64,000 bases of DNA, taken from JAENVU01 sp963756815. GTDB lineage: Bacteria; Actinomycetota; Acidimicrobiia; IMCC26256; JAENVU01. Each line of letters begins with the position of its first letter. Positions within the stretch are counted from its first letter, which is position 1. Under the pieces are notes generated by a model that did not search any database, was not told the origin of the DNA, and saw nothing but the letters and a program-made list of their open reading frames with translations. Made by a program: the position numbers and the translations under genes. This document shows, piece by piece, positions 54,123 to 63,408 of this stretch. The DNA lies in NCBI GenBank assembly GCA_963756815.1, contig CAVWPR010000032.1:1-64000 (forward strand), written 5' to 3'.

Positions 54123-54916
54123 TCAGGCAGGGGCGCGGAGGAATGCGTCGCTGGCGTCGTCGGCCGGGAAGAAGAGCTCGACCGCGAGCTCGTCGAGGGT
54201 GACGTCGCGTGGGGTTCCGAACGTCGTGAGAGTCGTGAACAGCGAGACCTCGACGTCGCCGACGGCGAGCCGGAACGGCACGAGGAGCGGCGGGTCGCTC
54301 CACTCCCCGACGCCCGGTCGGCGCCCCGCGTCGGGCAACCCCGGGTACGCGAGGACCTCGCGTTCGAGCGAGACGAGGTCGGCGTCGCCGGTCAGCACGA
54401 TCGATCGCCGGATCTGACCGAGCAGGTAGGTCCCCCAGTCGTCGAAGTTCAACGTGCGCGGTGCGAGCCCGTCGGGGTGCAGACACACGCGGAACACGTT
54501 GACGCGTGGCGACAGGACGTGGGACGGGATCCCCGTCAGCAGCGCCTGCGCGGCGCGGTTCGAGACGACCACGTTCCACTGCCGGTCGATCACGACGCCG
54601 GGATACGGATCGTGCGCGTCGAGCAGCCGCGTGCGAGCGCGCTTCGGGCCGCCCGCATGGGCTCGGCGTCGAGATCGAGGTGCGAGTAGCGCGGCGCGTA
54701 GCCGGCGGCGAGCAGCATCGTGTTGCGGGCGCGCAGCGGGACGTCGAGCCGGTCGGCGAGGGCGAGCACCAGCTCGGGACTCGGCTTCGACCGCCCGGTC
54801 TCCACGAAGCTGAGGTGGCGGGGCGAGACGCCGACCTCGTGCGCGAGGTCCATCTGGCTGCGCCGGCGCTGGGCGCGCCATTGCTTGACGAGGTCGCCGA
54901 TCACCGCCGTGGCCAT
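54123..54916 (-). CDS. XRE-family regulator with MmyB-like ligand domain (one frameshift)
   Basis: N-terminal HTH (VKQWRAQRRRSQMDLAHEVG, VSPRHLSFVETGRSKPSPEL) followed by the MmyB-like domain (PYPGVVIDRQWNVVVSNRAA, HPDGLAPRTLNFDDWGTYLL, VSLFTTLTTFGTPRDVTLDE). The frame change near 54645 is one base. ATG at 54916. Divergent from the SnoaL-like gene across 124 bases. Regulators of this type often control the divergent gene, so it probably regulates the gene at 55041. Confidence 0.8.
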
Positions 54917-55040
54917 CGGGCGACGGTAACGGTGCGCGGGAGTCGTGGCGACTACCTCACGGGTCATCGCAACGCGGCTCGCCCCGTCGCACGCTGCAGG
55001 GGATCCGTCGAGCACGACGGCCGCACCGGAAGGAATCGCC

Positions 55041-55424
55041 ATGACCGACACGTTCCTGGTGGACCTCGAGTCCACCGTCGACGCCCACCTCGCGGGCTAC
55101 TGCGAGCCCGAGCCCAGCCGACGCCTCGCGCTGCTCGAGCAGGCGTGGGCCCCCGCCGGGCGCCTCATCGACCCGCCGTTCGACGGCACCGGTCCCGCCG
55201 GCGTCGCGGAGATGGTCGACGCGGTGCTCGGGCACTACCCGCAGCACACGTTCCGGCGCACGACCGCCGTCGACGCGCACCACGACCGCGCCCGCTACGG
55301 CTGGGAGCTCGTCGGCCCCGACGGCACCGTGGCGGTGGCCGGCACCGACGTCGTCACCGTGGATCCCGACGGTCGGATCACCGAGATCGTCGGCTTCTTC
55401 GGCGAGCTCGAGCCGGCCGGCTGA
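55041..55424 (+). CDS. SnoaL/NTF2-like protein, 127 aa
   Basis: Cone-shaped NTF2-like fold: VDAHLAGYCEPEPSRRLALL, then LIDPPFDGTGPAGVAEMVDA, HTFRRTTAVDAHHDRARYGW, and the final strand DGRITEIVGFFGELEP. Family members bind small hydrophobic ligands or act as ketosteroid-isomerase-like enzymes or in small-molecule stress. ATG at 55041 follows GGAAGGAATCGCC. Divergently adjacent to the XRE/MmyB-type regulator. Confidence 0.8.
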   Translation: MTDTFLVDLESTVDAHLAGYCEPEPSRRLALLEQAWAPAGRLIDPPFDGTGPAGVAEMVDAVLGHYPQHTFRRTTAVDAHHDRARYGWELVGPDGTVAVAGTDVVTVDPDGRITEIVGFFGELEPAG

Positions 55425-55471
55425 CCGACCCGACACCTTGTCCGAAATGATCCATTCGGCACGTTCGGAGG

Positions 55472-56086
55472 GTGGCACCCGGGGGCGAGACTCCCCCGGG
55501 TGCCCGCCGCCGTCGCGTTCGCCCGCCGCCGGCGCCGGCATCGGCGTCGGTGCTGATCGCGCTGGTCGCGGTCGCGCACCGTGGTCGGCGATCGTCGCCG
55601 GCGGCGACCGTCCGACCGCCGGGTCGCGGACTCGCCCGCGTGCCGGGCGGGTCGAGGTGCTCGGCGAGCAGGTGACGAGATCCGCACCCGCGCCCGTCGC
55701 GCCCACGGCGACGACGCACGACCACCACCACCACGACCACCACGAGCACCACGACCTCCCCGCCGGTCGCGGTCGCGGTGACGACGGCCCGCTCCGCGGT
55801 GACCACCACCTGCGCGGACGCGCTCGCCTACCTCGCTGCGCACCAGGCGCCGGGGTTCACCGATGTGTGCGCGGACGGCTCCGCGTTCGGCCACCTCGGC
55901 GTGACCTGCGTGAACCAGCCGGGCATGTGCCGCGGGCACGCAGTACGTGCACATCGCGTGCCCCGCGCCGTTCGTCTACATGAACGAGGCCCACAACAGC
56001 TGGGTGCTCCCGGCCGGCGCACCGGCATCGATCCGTACGGTCAGGGCACCGACGCGGAGCGCGCCGCGTGCGCGTCGCACCGCTGA
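55472..56086 (+). CDS. Probable secreted protein with Thr-rich linker (several frameshifts)
   Basis: A positively charged N-terminus and a hydrophobic stretch (PASASVLIALVAVA) suggest a signal or anchor. A Thr-run linker (TTTTTTTTTSTTTSPPVAVA) follows, then a small Cys-containing domain (CADALAYLAAHQAPGFTDVC, FGHLGVTCVNQPGMCRG, YVHIACPAPFVYMNEAHNSW, GIDPYGQGTDAERAACASHR). Three or more frame changes (near 55560, 55700, 55935 and 56025) are needed. No family recognised. The Cys pattern suggests disulphide bonds outside the cell. Confidence 0.45.
55474..55504 (+). repeat. Strong 12-bp hairpin at the start of the secreted-protein gene
   Basis: GGCACCCGGGGG (55474-55485), seven bases, CCCCCGGGTGCC (55493-55504). 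It overlaps the apparent GTG start of the downstream gene, so it could block initiation, or it may be a terminator for the SnoaL-like gene if the true start is further downstream. Confidence 0.5.
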
Positions 56087-56143
56087 TCCGACGGCTGCGG
56101 CATCGGAGCGGCTGCCGGTGCGCACGACCCCGGACCGCACGGC

Positions 56144-56982
56144 TCAGACGGTTCGGGGTGGACCGGTGAGGCTGGCGCCCGACGGGCCGTACAGGCTCGC
56201 GACGTCGAAGGCCGCCGGATCCAGGTGTGCGGGCCCGCGCTGCACGATTGCGAGGTCACGACCGACGCGCAGCTCCGCGATGGCGCCGCGCGGATCCGCG
56301 CACCGAGGAGCAGCTCGATCAGGAGCCGGGCCGGCGAGGGACCCGCCGCCGTGGCCGGCGGCCGTCGCGCGGCGCAGCCTGGCGGTCGAGCACCTCACGA
56401 CGTCTCGACGTCACGCTCGGCGATCGCGAGGATCGTGGACTCCAGCAGGTGCACCCAGGACCAGTCCTCGATCACGTAGAGACCACCGGGCCGCACGTAC
56501 GGGAACAGCGCGTTGAACGACACGCGTGTCTGCTCGAACAGGTGCGACGCGTCGTCGATCACCAGGTCGAGCGGCTCGCCGCCGAAGTCCCGGGCGACGA
56601 TGTCGTGCAGCGCCGCGGCATCCGCCTGATCCGTGCCGTAGTACGTCCGCACCGTGTCGGTCAGCCGCTGCTCGAGCAGCCATGCGTCGAGCGCCGGCGC
56701 GCCGGACGCCAGCTCGACCGCGACGTGGCGGTCCGGCCGTGCGAGCAGCTCGAGCAGTGCGACGCTTCCTCCCTGGCAGATGCCGAGCTCGAAGATCCGT
56801 CGCGGCCCGACCTCGTCGACGATCGCCTGCAACGACTCGATGAGCTCGCGTGTCTTGCGGAGATGCAGCGCCTCCCGCTGGCCGTCCACTGCGGCACTCG
56901 GATCGTCGAGGATGTCGAAGAGGACACCCCCGACCTCGACCCGGCTGTCATCGAACCACCGCAGCTCGGGCTTGTCACTCAC
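56144..56982 (-). CDS. Class I SAM-dependent methyltransferase / CmcI-like protein (C-terminal frameshifts)
   Basis: Residues 1-195 (start GTG 56982) form a Rossmann methyltransferase: IFELGICQGGSVALLELLA is the SAM-binding loop; LDLVIDDASHLFEQTRVSFN and GGLYVIEDWSWVHLLE are later motifs, as in cephalosporin hydroxylase-like and sugar O-methyltransferases. After 56395 conserved pieces continue in other frames (LLIELLLGAR, then AIAELRVGRDLAIVQRGPAH and DPAAFDVASLYGPSG) to 56144, so the gene carries three or more frameshifts. Substrate unknown, possibly a glycan or secondary metabolite. Confidence 0.7.
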
Positions 56983-57082
56983 CGGATGATCGCCCCTTCG
57001 CCGCACGGAGACGCAGCAGCACTGCTCGACCGCGAGCGTCCGTCGCGTACAAAGCAGCGACGGCGATCAGCGTGGGCACGGG

Positions 57083-58844
57083 CTACAGGTACTGGCCGGT
57101 GGTGACGCGCTCGATCTGACGGCCGCCGCCGTCGTCCTCGCCGCCCTTCTGCAGGAGCGTGCGGACGAAGACGATGCGCTCGCCCTTCTTGCCGGAGATC
57201 TTCGCCCAGTCGTCGGGGTTCGTCGTGTTCGGCAGGTCCTCGTGCTCGCGGTACTCCTGCTTGATCGAGTCGAGCAGGTCCTGCGTGCAGATGCCGTGAC
57301 TGCCGCCGGCGATGGTGCGCTTGATCGCGAGCTTCTTGGCGCGCCGCACGACGTTCTCGATCATCGCGCCCGACGAGAAGTCCTTGAAGAAGAGCACTTC
57401 CTTGTCGCCGTTCTGGTACGTGACCTCGAGGAACCGGTTCGCGTCGTCGGTCGCGTACATCGCGTCGACGGCCACGTCGATCATCTTCGCGACCGCACGG
57501 GCCGCATCGCCGTCGAAGTGCTTGGTCTCGTCGTCGGCGATCGGCAGCGTGGGCACGAGGTACTGGGCGAAGATCTGCTTCGCGGAGTCCTCGTTCGGTC
57601 GCTCGATCTTGATCTTCACGTCCAAGCGGCCCGGGCGAAGGATCGCAGGGTCGATGAGGTCCTCGCGGTTCGAGGCGCCGATGACGATGACGTTCTTCAG
57701 GCTCTCGACGCCGTCGATCTCGGCCAGCAGCTGCGGCACGATCGTCGACTCGATGTCGGAGCTGATCCCGGTGCCGCGGGTGCGGAACAGCGAGTCCATC
57801 TCGTCGAAGAACACGATGACGGGCACGCCCTCCTCGCTCTTCTCGCGGGCGCGCTCGAAGATGAGGCGGATCTGGCGCTCGGTCTCGCCGACGTACTTGT
57901 TGAGCAGCTCGGGGCCCTTGATGTTGAGGAAGTACGAGCGGGTCTTGTCGTTGCCGGTCTTCTCGGACACGCGCTTCGCGAGCGAGTTCGCGACCGCCTT
58001 GGCGATCAAGCGTCTTGCCGCACCCCGGCGGGCCGTACAGCAGGATGCCCTTCGGCGGCTGCAGCTCGTGCTCGAGGAACAGGTCCGCGTGCAGGTACGG
58101 GAGCTCGACCGCGTCCTGGATCTGGTCGATCTGGTCGTCGAGGCCGCCGACGTCGGCGTAGGTGATGTCGGGCACCTCCTCGAGCACCAGCTCCTCGACC
58201 TCCGGTCGGGGGATCCGCTCGACGAGCAGACCGCTGCGTGCGTCGATGAGCACGTGCTCGCCCGCGCGCAACTTGATGCCGATCAGGTCCTCGGCCAGCT
58301 CCGCGACGCGCTCCTCGTCGGCGCGCCCGACGATGAGCGCGCGCCGGCCGTCCTCGAGCAGCTCCTTGAAGACGACGACCTCGCCCTGGGTCTCCGCGCC
58401 GCGCGCGAGCACGACGTTCAACGACTCGTTGAGCACGACCTCCTGGCCCCGCCGGAGCGTCTCGCTCTCGAGCTCGGGGTGGATCGCGACGCGCATCTTG
58501 CGGCCGGCGGTGAACACGTCGACGGTGCCGTCGTCGTTCGCGCCGAGGAACGTCCCGTACCCGGAGGGCGGCATCGTGAGCTTCTCGACCTCCTCGCGGA
58601 GCGCCGCGATGTGCTCGCGCGCCTCACGCAGGGTGGCCGACAGTCGTTCGTTCTGCGAGACCGCCTGGGCGAGCTGGCCCTTGGTCTCGAGGATGCGCTC
58701 CTCGAGGGTCCGGACCCGCTTGGGTGCGTCCTGGAGCCGCCGCCGCAGCAGGACCACCTCTTCCTCCAGGCCCTTGACCTGGTCCTGGAGGTCTCCCACC
58801 TGGCGTTCGTACTCGGCGAGGCGTCGCTCGTGCTCTGCCGCCAC
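57083..58844 (-). CDS. mpa: Proteasomal AAA ATPase Mpa/ARC (one frameshift), about 587 aa
   Basis: Hexameric unfoldase that binds Pup and feeds substrates to the 20S core. An N-terminal coiled coil (residues 1-95), two OB folds, Walker A YGPPGCGKT, Walker B VIVFFDEMDSLF and ASNREDLIDPAILRPGRLD are present, and the C-terminus TTGQYL is the gate-docking motif. A surplus base right after Walker A (near 58012) breaks the frame. GTG at 58844 follows GGAGGAGG. Separated from dop by about 8 kb of other genes. Confidence 0.94.
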
Positions 58845-59074
58845 GATGCCTCCTCCTTCCGGCCGCCGACGCTCGACGGACCCTCGCGCGCACCCTACCC
58901 AGCCCCCGATGACCGCTTCGGCTTTTTCCTCGCAACCGCGGGTTAAATTGCCGATCCGACACGGGACACCGGTACGCTCCCATCGGTCGGAAGCCGCTCC
59001 AGGTTGACCGGTTCCCTACCGAGGTATCCCCCCGAGGTCACACGACCCCCACGACCATGAGGTGAGGCCAAGAG

Positions 59075-59311
59075 ATGAAGGTCTGGATCGACCAGGACCT
59101 CTGCACGGGTGACGGACTCTGCGAGGAGATCGCGCCCGCCGTGTTCACGTTGCTCGACGACGGTCTCGCCTACGTGAAGGAAGGCGACAAGGTCTTCAGC
59201 GACCCGGGCGGCGCCGAGGGTCTCGCGAACATTCCCGACGGCATGCTCGAGGCGACCATCGAGTCGGCCGAGGAGTGCCCCGGCGAGTGCATCTTCATCG
59301 AGGCGGAGTAA
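59075..59311 (+). CDS. Ferredoxin, 3Fe-4S/4Fe-4S type, 78 aa
   Basis: Short acidic ferredoxin with Cys10, Cys16, Cys68 and Cys72 in CTGDGLC and ECPGECIFIE. The CxxxxxC spacing is that of actinobacterial 3Fe-4S ferredoxins serving cytochrome P450s or other oxygenases. A loop AYVKEGDKVFSDPGGAEGLA is typical. ATG at 59075. Monocistronic or leading into the next transcript. The partner enzyme is not in this window. The 230 bases upstream are the divergent promoter region shared with mpa. Confidence 0.9.
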   Translation: MKVWIDQDLCTGDGLCEEIAPAVFTLLDDGLAYVKEGDKVFSDPGGAEGLANIPDGMLEATIESAEECPGECIFIEAE

Positions 59312-59355
59312 CGCGCCCGATCGCACGCACCACCACGAGCGGAAAGGAGCCCACG

Positions 59356-59424
59356 ATGCTTCGGCAGACATCCGAACCTCCGAGTAGCAGCGATCGCGCT
59401 CTCCGCCCGCTCGTGCGCGTCTAG
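59356..59424 (+). CDS. Candidate 22-aa leader peptide upstream of the MgtE-N/CBS gene
   Basis: ATG at 59356 is preceded by AAAGGAG eight bases upstream, the strongest ribosome binding site in this gap. The peptide contains Pro-Pro, a Ser run and ALRPLVRV before TAG. A 9-bp stem (CACGAGCGG at 59334-59342 with CCGCTCGTG at 59407-59415) encloses the start site and most of the frame. Such Pro-containing short frames control Mg transporter genes in some bacteria; the role here is inferred. Confidence 0.4.
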   Translation: MLRQTSEPPSSSDRALRPLVRV

Positions 59425-59516
59425 CACGCACCCCCGAGCACGCGGCGGCCGGCGCGGTCCGCCCGTCCGCTCGTCTCCGAGGCCGCAACGACGCGGCGCC
59501 CGGATGGAGGTGTGTC

Positions 59517-60868
59517 ATGGCCCGTCGTCCTCCCCTGCCCACACCGGCCGCGATCCGTCGCCGCCGCGAACACCGCACGCAGCGTCTCCTCACCAACCGC
59601 GTGGTCGCCGACGCCCTGGTCTCGGTCGCCGCGCTCGTCGGTCGTCCGGTCATCGACCGTCGGGCCGGCGAGGTCGGTCGCGTGCTCGACCTCGTCGTGC
59701 GCTGGCACGGTGAGCCCTATCCCCCGGTGACGGGGATCGTGATGCGCGTCGGCCGGCGACGCGTCTTCGTGCCGCGTGATCACATCGCCGAGATCGCCCA
59801 GGACCGCGTGACGCTGCAGTCCGTGCGGCTCGACCTGCGCGACTTCGATCGGCGCGAGGGCGAGGTCGTGCTCAACGGCGACGTCGTGGACCACCAGCTC
59901 GTCGACGTCGACGGCGTGCGTGTCGTGCGGGCGTCGGACCTCTACCTCGCGACGGTCGCAGGCGTCGACCGGCTGGTGGGCGTCGACGTCGGGTTCCAGA
60001 CGCTGCTGCGCCGGCTCGGTCCGACGCGGTGGCGCGTCCGGCCCACGCCCGAGCGCGTCATCGACTGGGCCGCGATCCAGCCGTTCGGGTCGCAGAGCAG
60101 CGTGCGGCCGGGACCGATGCGACTGCACACGCCCAACCAGGCACTGCGGCGGCTGCGGCCGTCGGAGCTCGCCGACCTGCTCGAGGAGCTCGGGCGCGAG
60201 GAGCGCCAGGAGCTGCTCGACCAGCTCGACCGTGACATCGCGGCCGATGCGCTCGAGGAGATGGACCCCGAGGAGCTCGGCACCCTGCTGCGGGAGTCGG
60301 AGCCCGACCGCGCCGCTGCGCTGATCGCGGAGATGGAGCCGGACGAGGCGGCCGACGCGTTGCGTGACCTCGAGCCCGACCGCGCCGAGGAGCTGCTCGG
60401 CGATCATGCCGCCGGTGGTCGCGGCATCGCTCCGCGTGCTCCTGCTCTACCGCGAGGGTTCGGCCGGCGCGCTCGATGACGACGAACCTCGTGCTCGTGC
60501 ATCCCAGCCAGACCGTCGGTGAGGTGCGCCGGATCCTGCGCGCGCAGGCGGAGCACCAGGCCGACGTCGACGCGGTGATCATCGTCGACGACGACGGACG
60601 GGTCATGCACGACCTCGGTCTCTTCGAGCTGCTCGTCGCGGCCAGCGACGACACGGTGATCGACGTCGCCGGACCTCCGGAGCCCGTGATGGTGGCACCG
60701 GAGTCGACGCTCGACGACGTCGTCGAGCAGTTCGTCGACTCCCGCGGCTCGTCGGTGCTGGTGGTGGACGACGAGCACCGACCGGTCGGCCGGATCCTCG
60801 GCGACGACCTGGTCGACGCGCTGCTGCCCGACCGCGGCCGGGTCCGCTTCCCCCGCCTCTTCGGGTGA
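59517..60868 (+). CDS. PRC-barrel-like, MgtE-N and CBS-domain protein (two frameshifts)
   Basis: Residues 40-160 form a PRC-barrel-like region (RPVIDRRAGEVGRVLDLVVR). Residues about 205-300 form an MgtE N-terminal superhelix (LADLLEELGREERQELLDQL, EPDRAAALIAEMEPDEAADA, RDLEPDRAEELLGD). Then CBS domains: GALMTTNLVLVHPSQTVGEV, VIIVDDDGRVMHDLGLFELL, SSVLVVDDEHRPVGRILGDD. It lacks MgtE's own membrane channel. Frame changes near 60404 and 60475. ATG at 59517 follows GGAGG. It is a probable Mg/ATP-sensing partner of the adjacent NRAMP-like transporter. Confidence 0.8.
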
Positions 60869-60883
60869 TCCACTAGGCCGGTC

Positions 60884-62152
60884 ATGTCCCTGCTGCCCGC
60901 GTCCCCGCCGGCGCCGCGTCGTCGGCGCTTCGTTCGGCCCGCGCTGATCCTCGCCGTGCTCGGGCCGGGCCTCATCGCGGCCAACGCGGGCAACGACGCG
61001 GGTGGGATCGTCACCTACGCGTCGGCCGGGTCGCAGTTCCAGTACAAGACGATGTTCATCTGCGTGCTCGTGATCGCGGCGCTCGTCGCGGTGCAGGAGA
61101 TGGCGGCGCGCATCGGGGCGTACTCCGGCGAGGGGCTGATGTCCCTCGTGCGCGAGGAGTTCTCGCTCCGCATCGGGGCGTTCGTGGTGGTGTGCCTCCT
61201 CGTCGCGAACCTCGGGCTCGTGGTCTCGGAGTTCGCGGGCATCGGCGCGGCGATGGAGATCTTCGGCGTGTCGCGCTACATCTCGGTCCCGATCGGCGCG
61301 GCCGTCGTCCTGGGCGTCGTCCTGTTCGGCTCCTACAAGTGGGCCGAGCGGGTCTTCCTCGCGTTCTCGCTCGTCTTCCTGACCTACCCCGTCGCGATGA
61401 TCCTCGCGAAGCCCGACTGGGCGTTGGTCGCCAAGGACACGTTGATCCCGCACTTCGTCGGGACCCAGGCCTTCCTCCTGATGGCGGTCGCCCTCGTCGG
61501 CACGACCATCACGCCCTACATGCAGCTGTACCAGGCCGCCGCGGTCGCCGACCGCGGCATCGGACCCGACGAGTACCCGCACGAGCGCATCGACGCGGTC
61601 GTCGGCTCGCTGTTCGCGGGGTTCATCTTCGTCTCGATCCTGATCGCCACCGGCGCCGCGCACTACACGGGCGAGCCGATCACGTCGGCGTCGCAGGCGG
61701 CGAAGGCGTTGGAACCCGTCGCAGGCGCGAGCGCGGAGGCGCTGTTCGCGATCGGGCTGCTCGGCGCGTCGATGCTCGCCGCCGCGATCGTCCCGCTCTC
61801 CACCGCCTACGGACTCGCGGAGGCGGTGGGCGCGGAGCGCTCGGTCTCGCGTCGGTTCCGCGAGGCGCCGCTGTTCCTCGGGCTGTTCGCGCTCCAGATC
61901 GTGATCGGCGCCGCGGTCGCGCTCATCCCGGTGAACCTGATCGACCTGCTGATCGGCATGCAGATCCTCAACGGGTTCATCACACCGATCATCCTGGTGT
62001 TCCTGTTCATCCTCACCAACCGCCCGAGCGCCGTCGGCGTGGCGGTGAACGGGCCGCGCTTCAAGGTGTTCGCGTTCGTCTGCGTCGTCGTCGTCTCGGT
62101 GCTCGCGCTCGCAGCGTTCGGCGTCACCGTCGCCTCCTGGTTCGGGCTGTAG
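60884..62152 (+). CDS. NRAMP-family divalent metal transporter, NRMT-like, 422 aa
   Basis: Eleven or so membrane helices of the NRAMP fold. The canonical TM1 DPGN motif is replaced by AGNDAGG (GPGLIAANAGNDAGGIVTYA), and TM6 MPH is replaced by TTITPYM (VGTTITPYMQLYQ). These changes are like those of NRAMP-related Mg transporters, which lost the soft ligand set of Mn/Fe transporters. The neighbouring MgtE-N/CBS protein supports Mg transport. ATG at 60884, 15 bases after the CBS gene. Confidence 0.82.
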   Translation: MSLLPASPPAPRRRRFVRPALILAVLGPGLIAANAGNDAGGIVTYASAGSQFQYKTMFICVLVIAALVAVQEMAARIGAYSGEGLMSLVREEFSLRIGAFVVVCLLVANLGLVVSEFAGIGAAMEIFGVSRYISVPIGAAVVLGVVLFGSYKWAERVFLAFSLVFLTYPVAMILAKPDWALVAKDTLIPHFVGTQAFLLMAVALVGTTITPYMQLYQAAAVADRGIGPDEYPHERIDAVVGSLFAGFIFVSILIATGAAHYTGEPITSASQAAKALEPVAGASAEALFAIGLLGASMLAAAIVPLSTAYGLAEAVGAERSVSRRFREAPLFLGLFALQIVIGAAVALIPVNLIDLLIGMQILNGFITPIILVFLFILTNRPSAVGVAVNGPRFKVFAFVCVVVVSVLALAAFGVTVASWFGL

Positions 62153-62162
62153 GACCACGACC

Positions 62163-62245
62163 CTGCGGCGCCCGGACGTTCCTCGTGGACGCGCGACCAG
62201 CGGGTCCGGGACTCCGGCTCCGGGCCGCGAGCGATTGCGCCGCAG
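62163..62245 (+). repeat. Dispersed 83-bp stem-loop element, copy 5, between convergent genes
   Basis: Terminal inverted repeat CTGCGGCGC (62163-62171) and GCGCCGCAG (62237-62245). The core has GCGCGACCAGCGGGTCCGGG and ACTCCGGCTCCGGG, like copies 2-4. It fills the gap between the NRAMP-like and marP stop codons, so it may also act as terminator. Confidence 0.65.
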
Positions 62246-62246
62246 C

Positions 62247-63408
62247 TCAATCGACGAGGCAGGTGCCGGTGGACGTCGGCTCGTGGCGGTCGGCGGCCCG
62301 AGCGACGAACGGCGCGAGCTCCTCGGAGCCGATCGCGAACGCGGTCTCGGCGTCGGCCGGGTCGACGGCGAAGACCATGGCCTGCACGCGACCGTCGGAT
62401 CCCACCACGGGCGCGCCGGAGTCGCCCACGATGAGGTGCGCCGCGAGCCCGACGATCGACGTCTGGATCGTGCCGCTCCGGTAGATGTCGGTCCGGGGCG
62501 CGTCGATCCGACGGACGACGCGCGCCGGCGTCGCGCGCAGGTGGCCGCCGTTCGGGTGGCCGAGCACCGACGCGACCGTCCCGAGCGACGTCGGAGCCAG
62601 GGTGAGCGGTGGCAACGACGCACCGTCGACGCGCAGGATCGCGATGTCGTGGCGGCCGTCGAACACCACCACCGATGCGTCGTGACGAGCGCCGTCGACG
62701 GTGACGATCCCCGTGTGGGCCTCTCCCGCCACCACGTGCGCGTTGGTCGCCACGAGGTCCGGTGCCGACCGCGAAGCCGGTGCCGGAGAGCTCGAGGCCG
62801 CACGCCGCGCCCCGGACCAGCACGACGGAGCGCGCGCCGATCGCGTCGACGCGCGGGCCGGCATCGGTGCTGGGCGCGCGCTCGTCGACGCGCGCGCCGT
62901 CGAAGAGCGGGTAGGGCGCCTCGCCCATGATCCGACCGACGATGCGCGCGGACTGCGGTTGGTGGGGCGCGTACCGGTCCAGGGCGGCGACGAGGCTGGA
63001 ATCGCGTGCCTCCTGCGCCGGCCAGCCCGGCGTCGACCGCAGGGCCGGGACCAGCAGCCACAGCAGCGCGAGGGCGCCGAGCGCGCCGAGGAGTCCGCCG
63101 GTGAAGCGGTCGAACGGGGCGACCCGCTCGGGCAGCGAGTACCGGTTGCGGATCGTCTGGCTGGCGACCAGTCCCGTGGTGTGCCCGATCAGGGCGAGCC
63201 CGACGAGCAGCGATGCCACCGCGAGCAGCCGCACCCCGGGTGTGCTGTCGGTGAGGGCGCGCGCGAGACGGGGCGTGAGCAGGAGGCCGGCGAGGAGCCC
63301 GATCGTCAGGCCGAGCCACGACAGTGCCCGGACCATGAAGCCCACGCGGAACCCGACGAAGGCCCCGGCGGCGACGGCCGCGAGGACCACGACGTCGAGG
63401 AGGTTCAT
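62247..63408 (-). CDS. marP: Membrane serine protease MarP-like (one frameshift), about 387 aa
   Basis: An N-terminal CvpA-like membrane domain with four helices (VVVLAAVAAGAFVGFRVGFM onwards) is followed by a periplasmic trypsin-like protease: His in VATNAHVVAG, Asp in GRHDIAILRV, Ser in VGDSGAPVVG. A surplus base near 62767 separates them. In M. tuberculosis MarP protects against acid and cell-wall stress. ATG at 63408 overlaps the trmI stop (ATGA). Confidence 0.88.

Noticed and set aside
55700..55800. A His/Asp-rich metal-binding stretch (HDHHHHDHHEHHD)
   Set aside because: It is the shifted frame of a Thr-rich linker, which fits the secreted protein better.
2872..63408. Interpreting the broken genes as pseudogenes
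   Set aside because: Breaks affect essential and conserved genes throughout, each by a single base, with both sides conserved and few in-frame stops.
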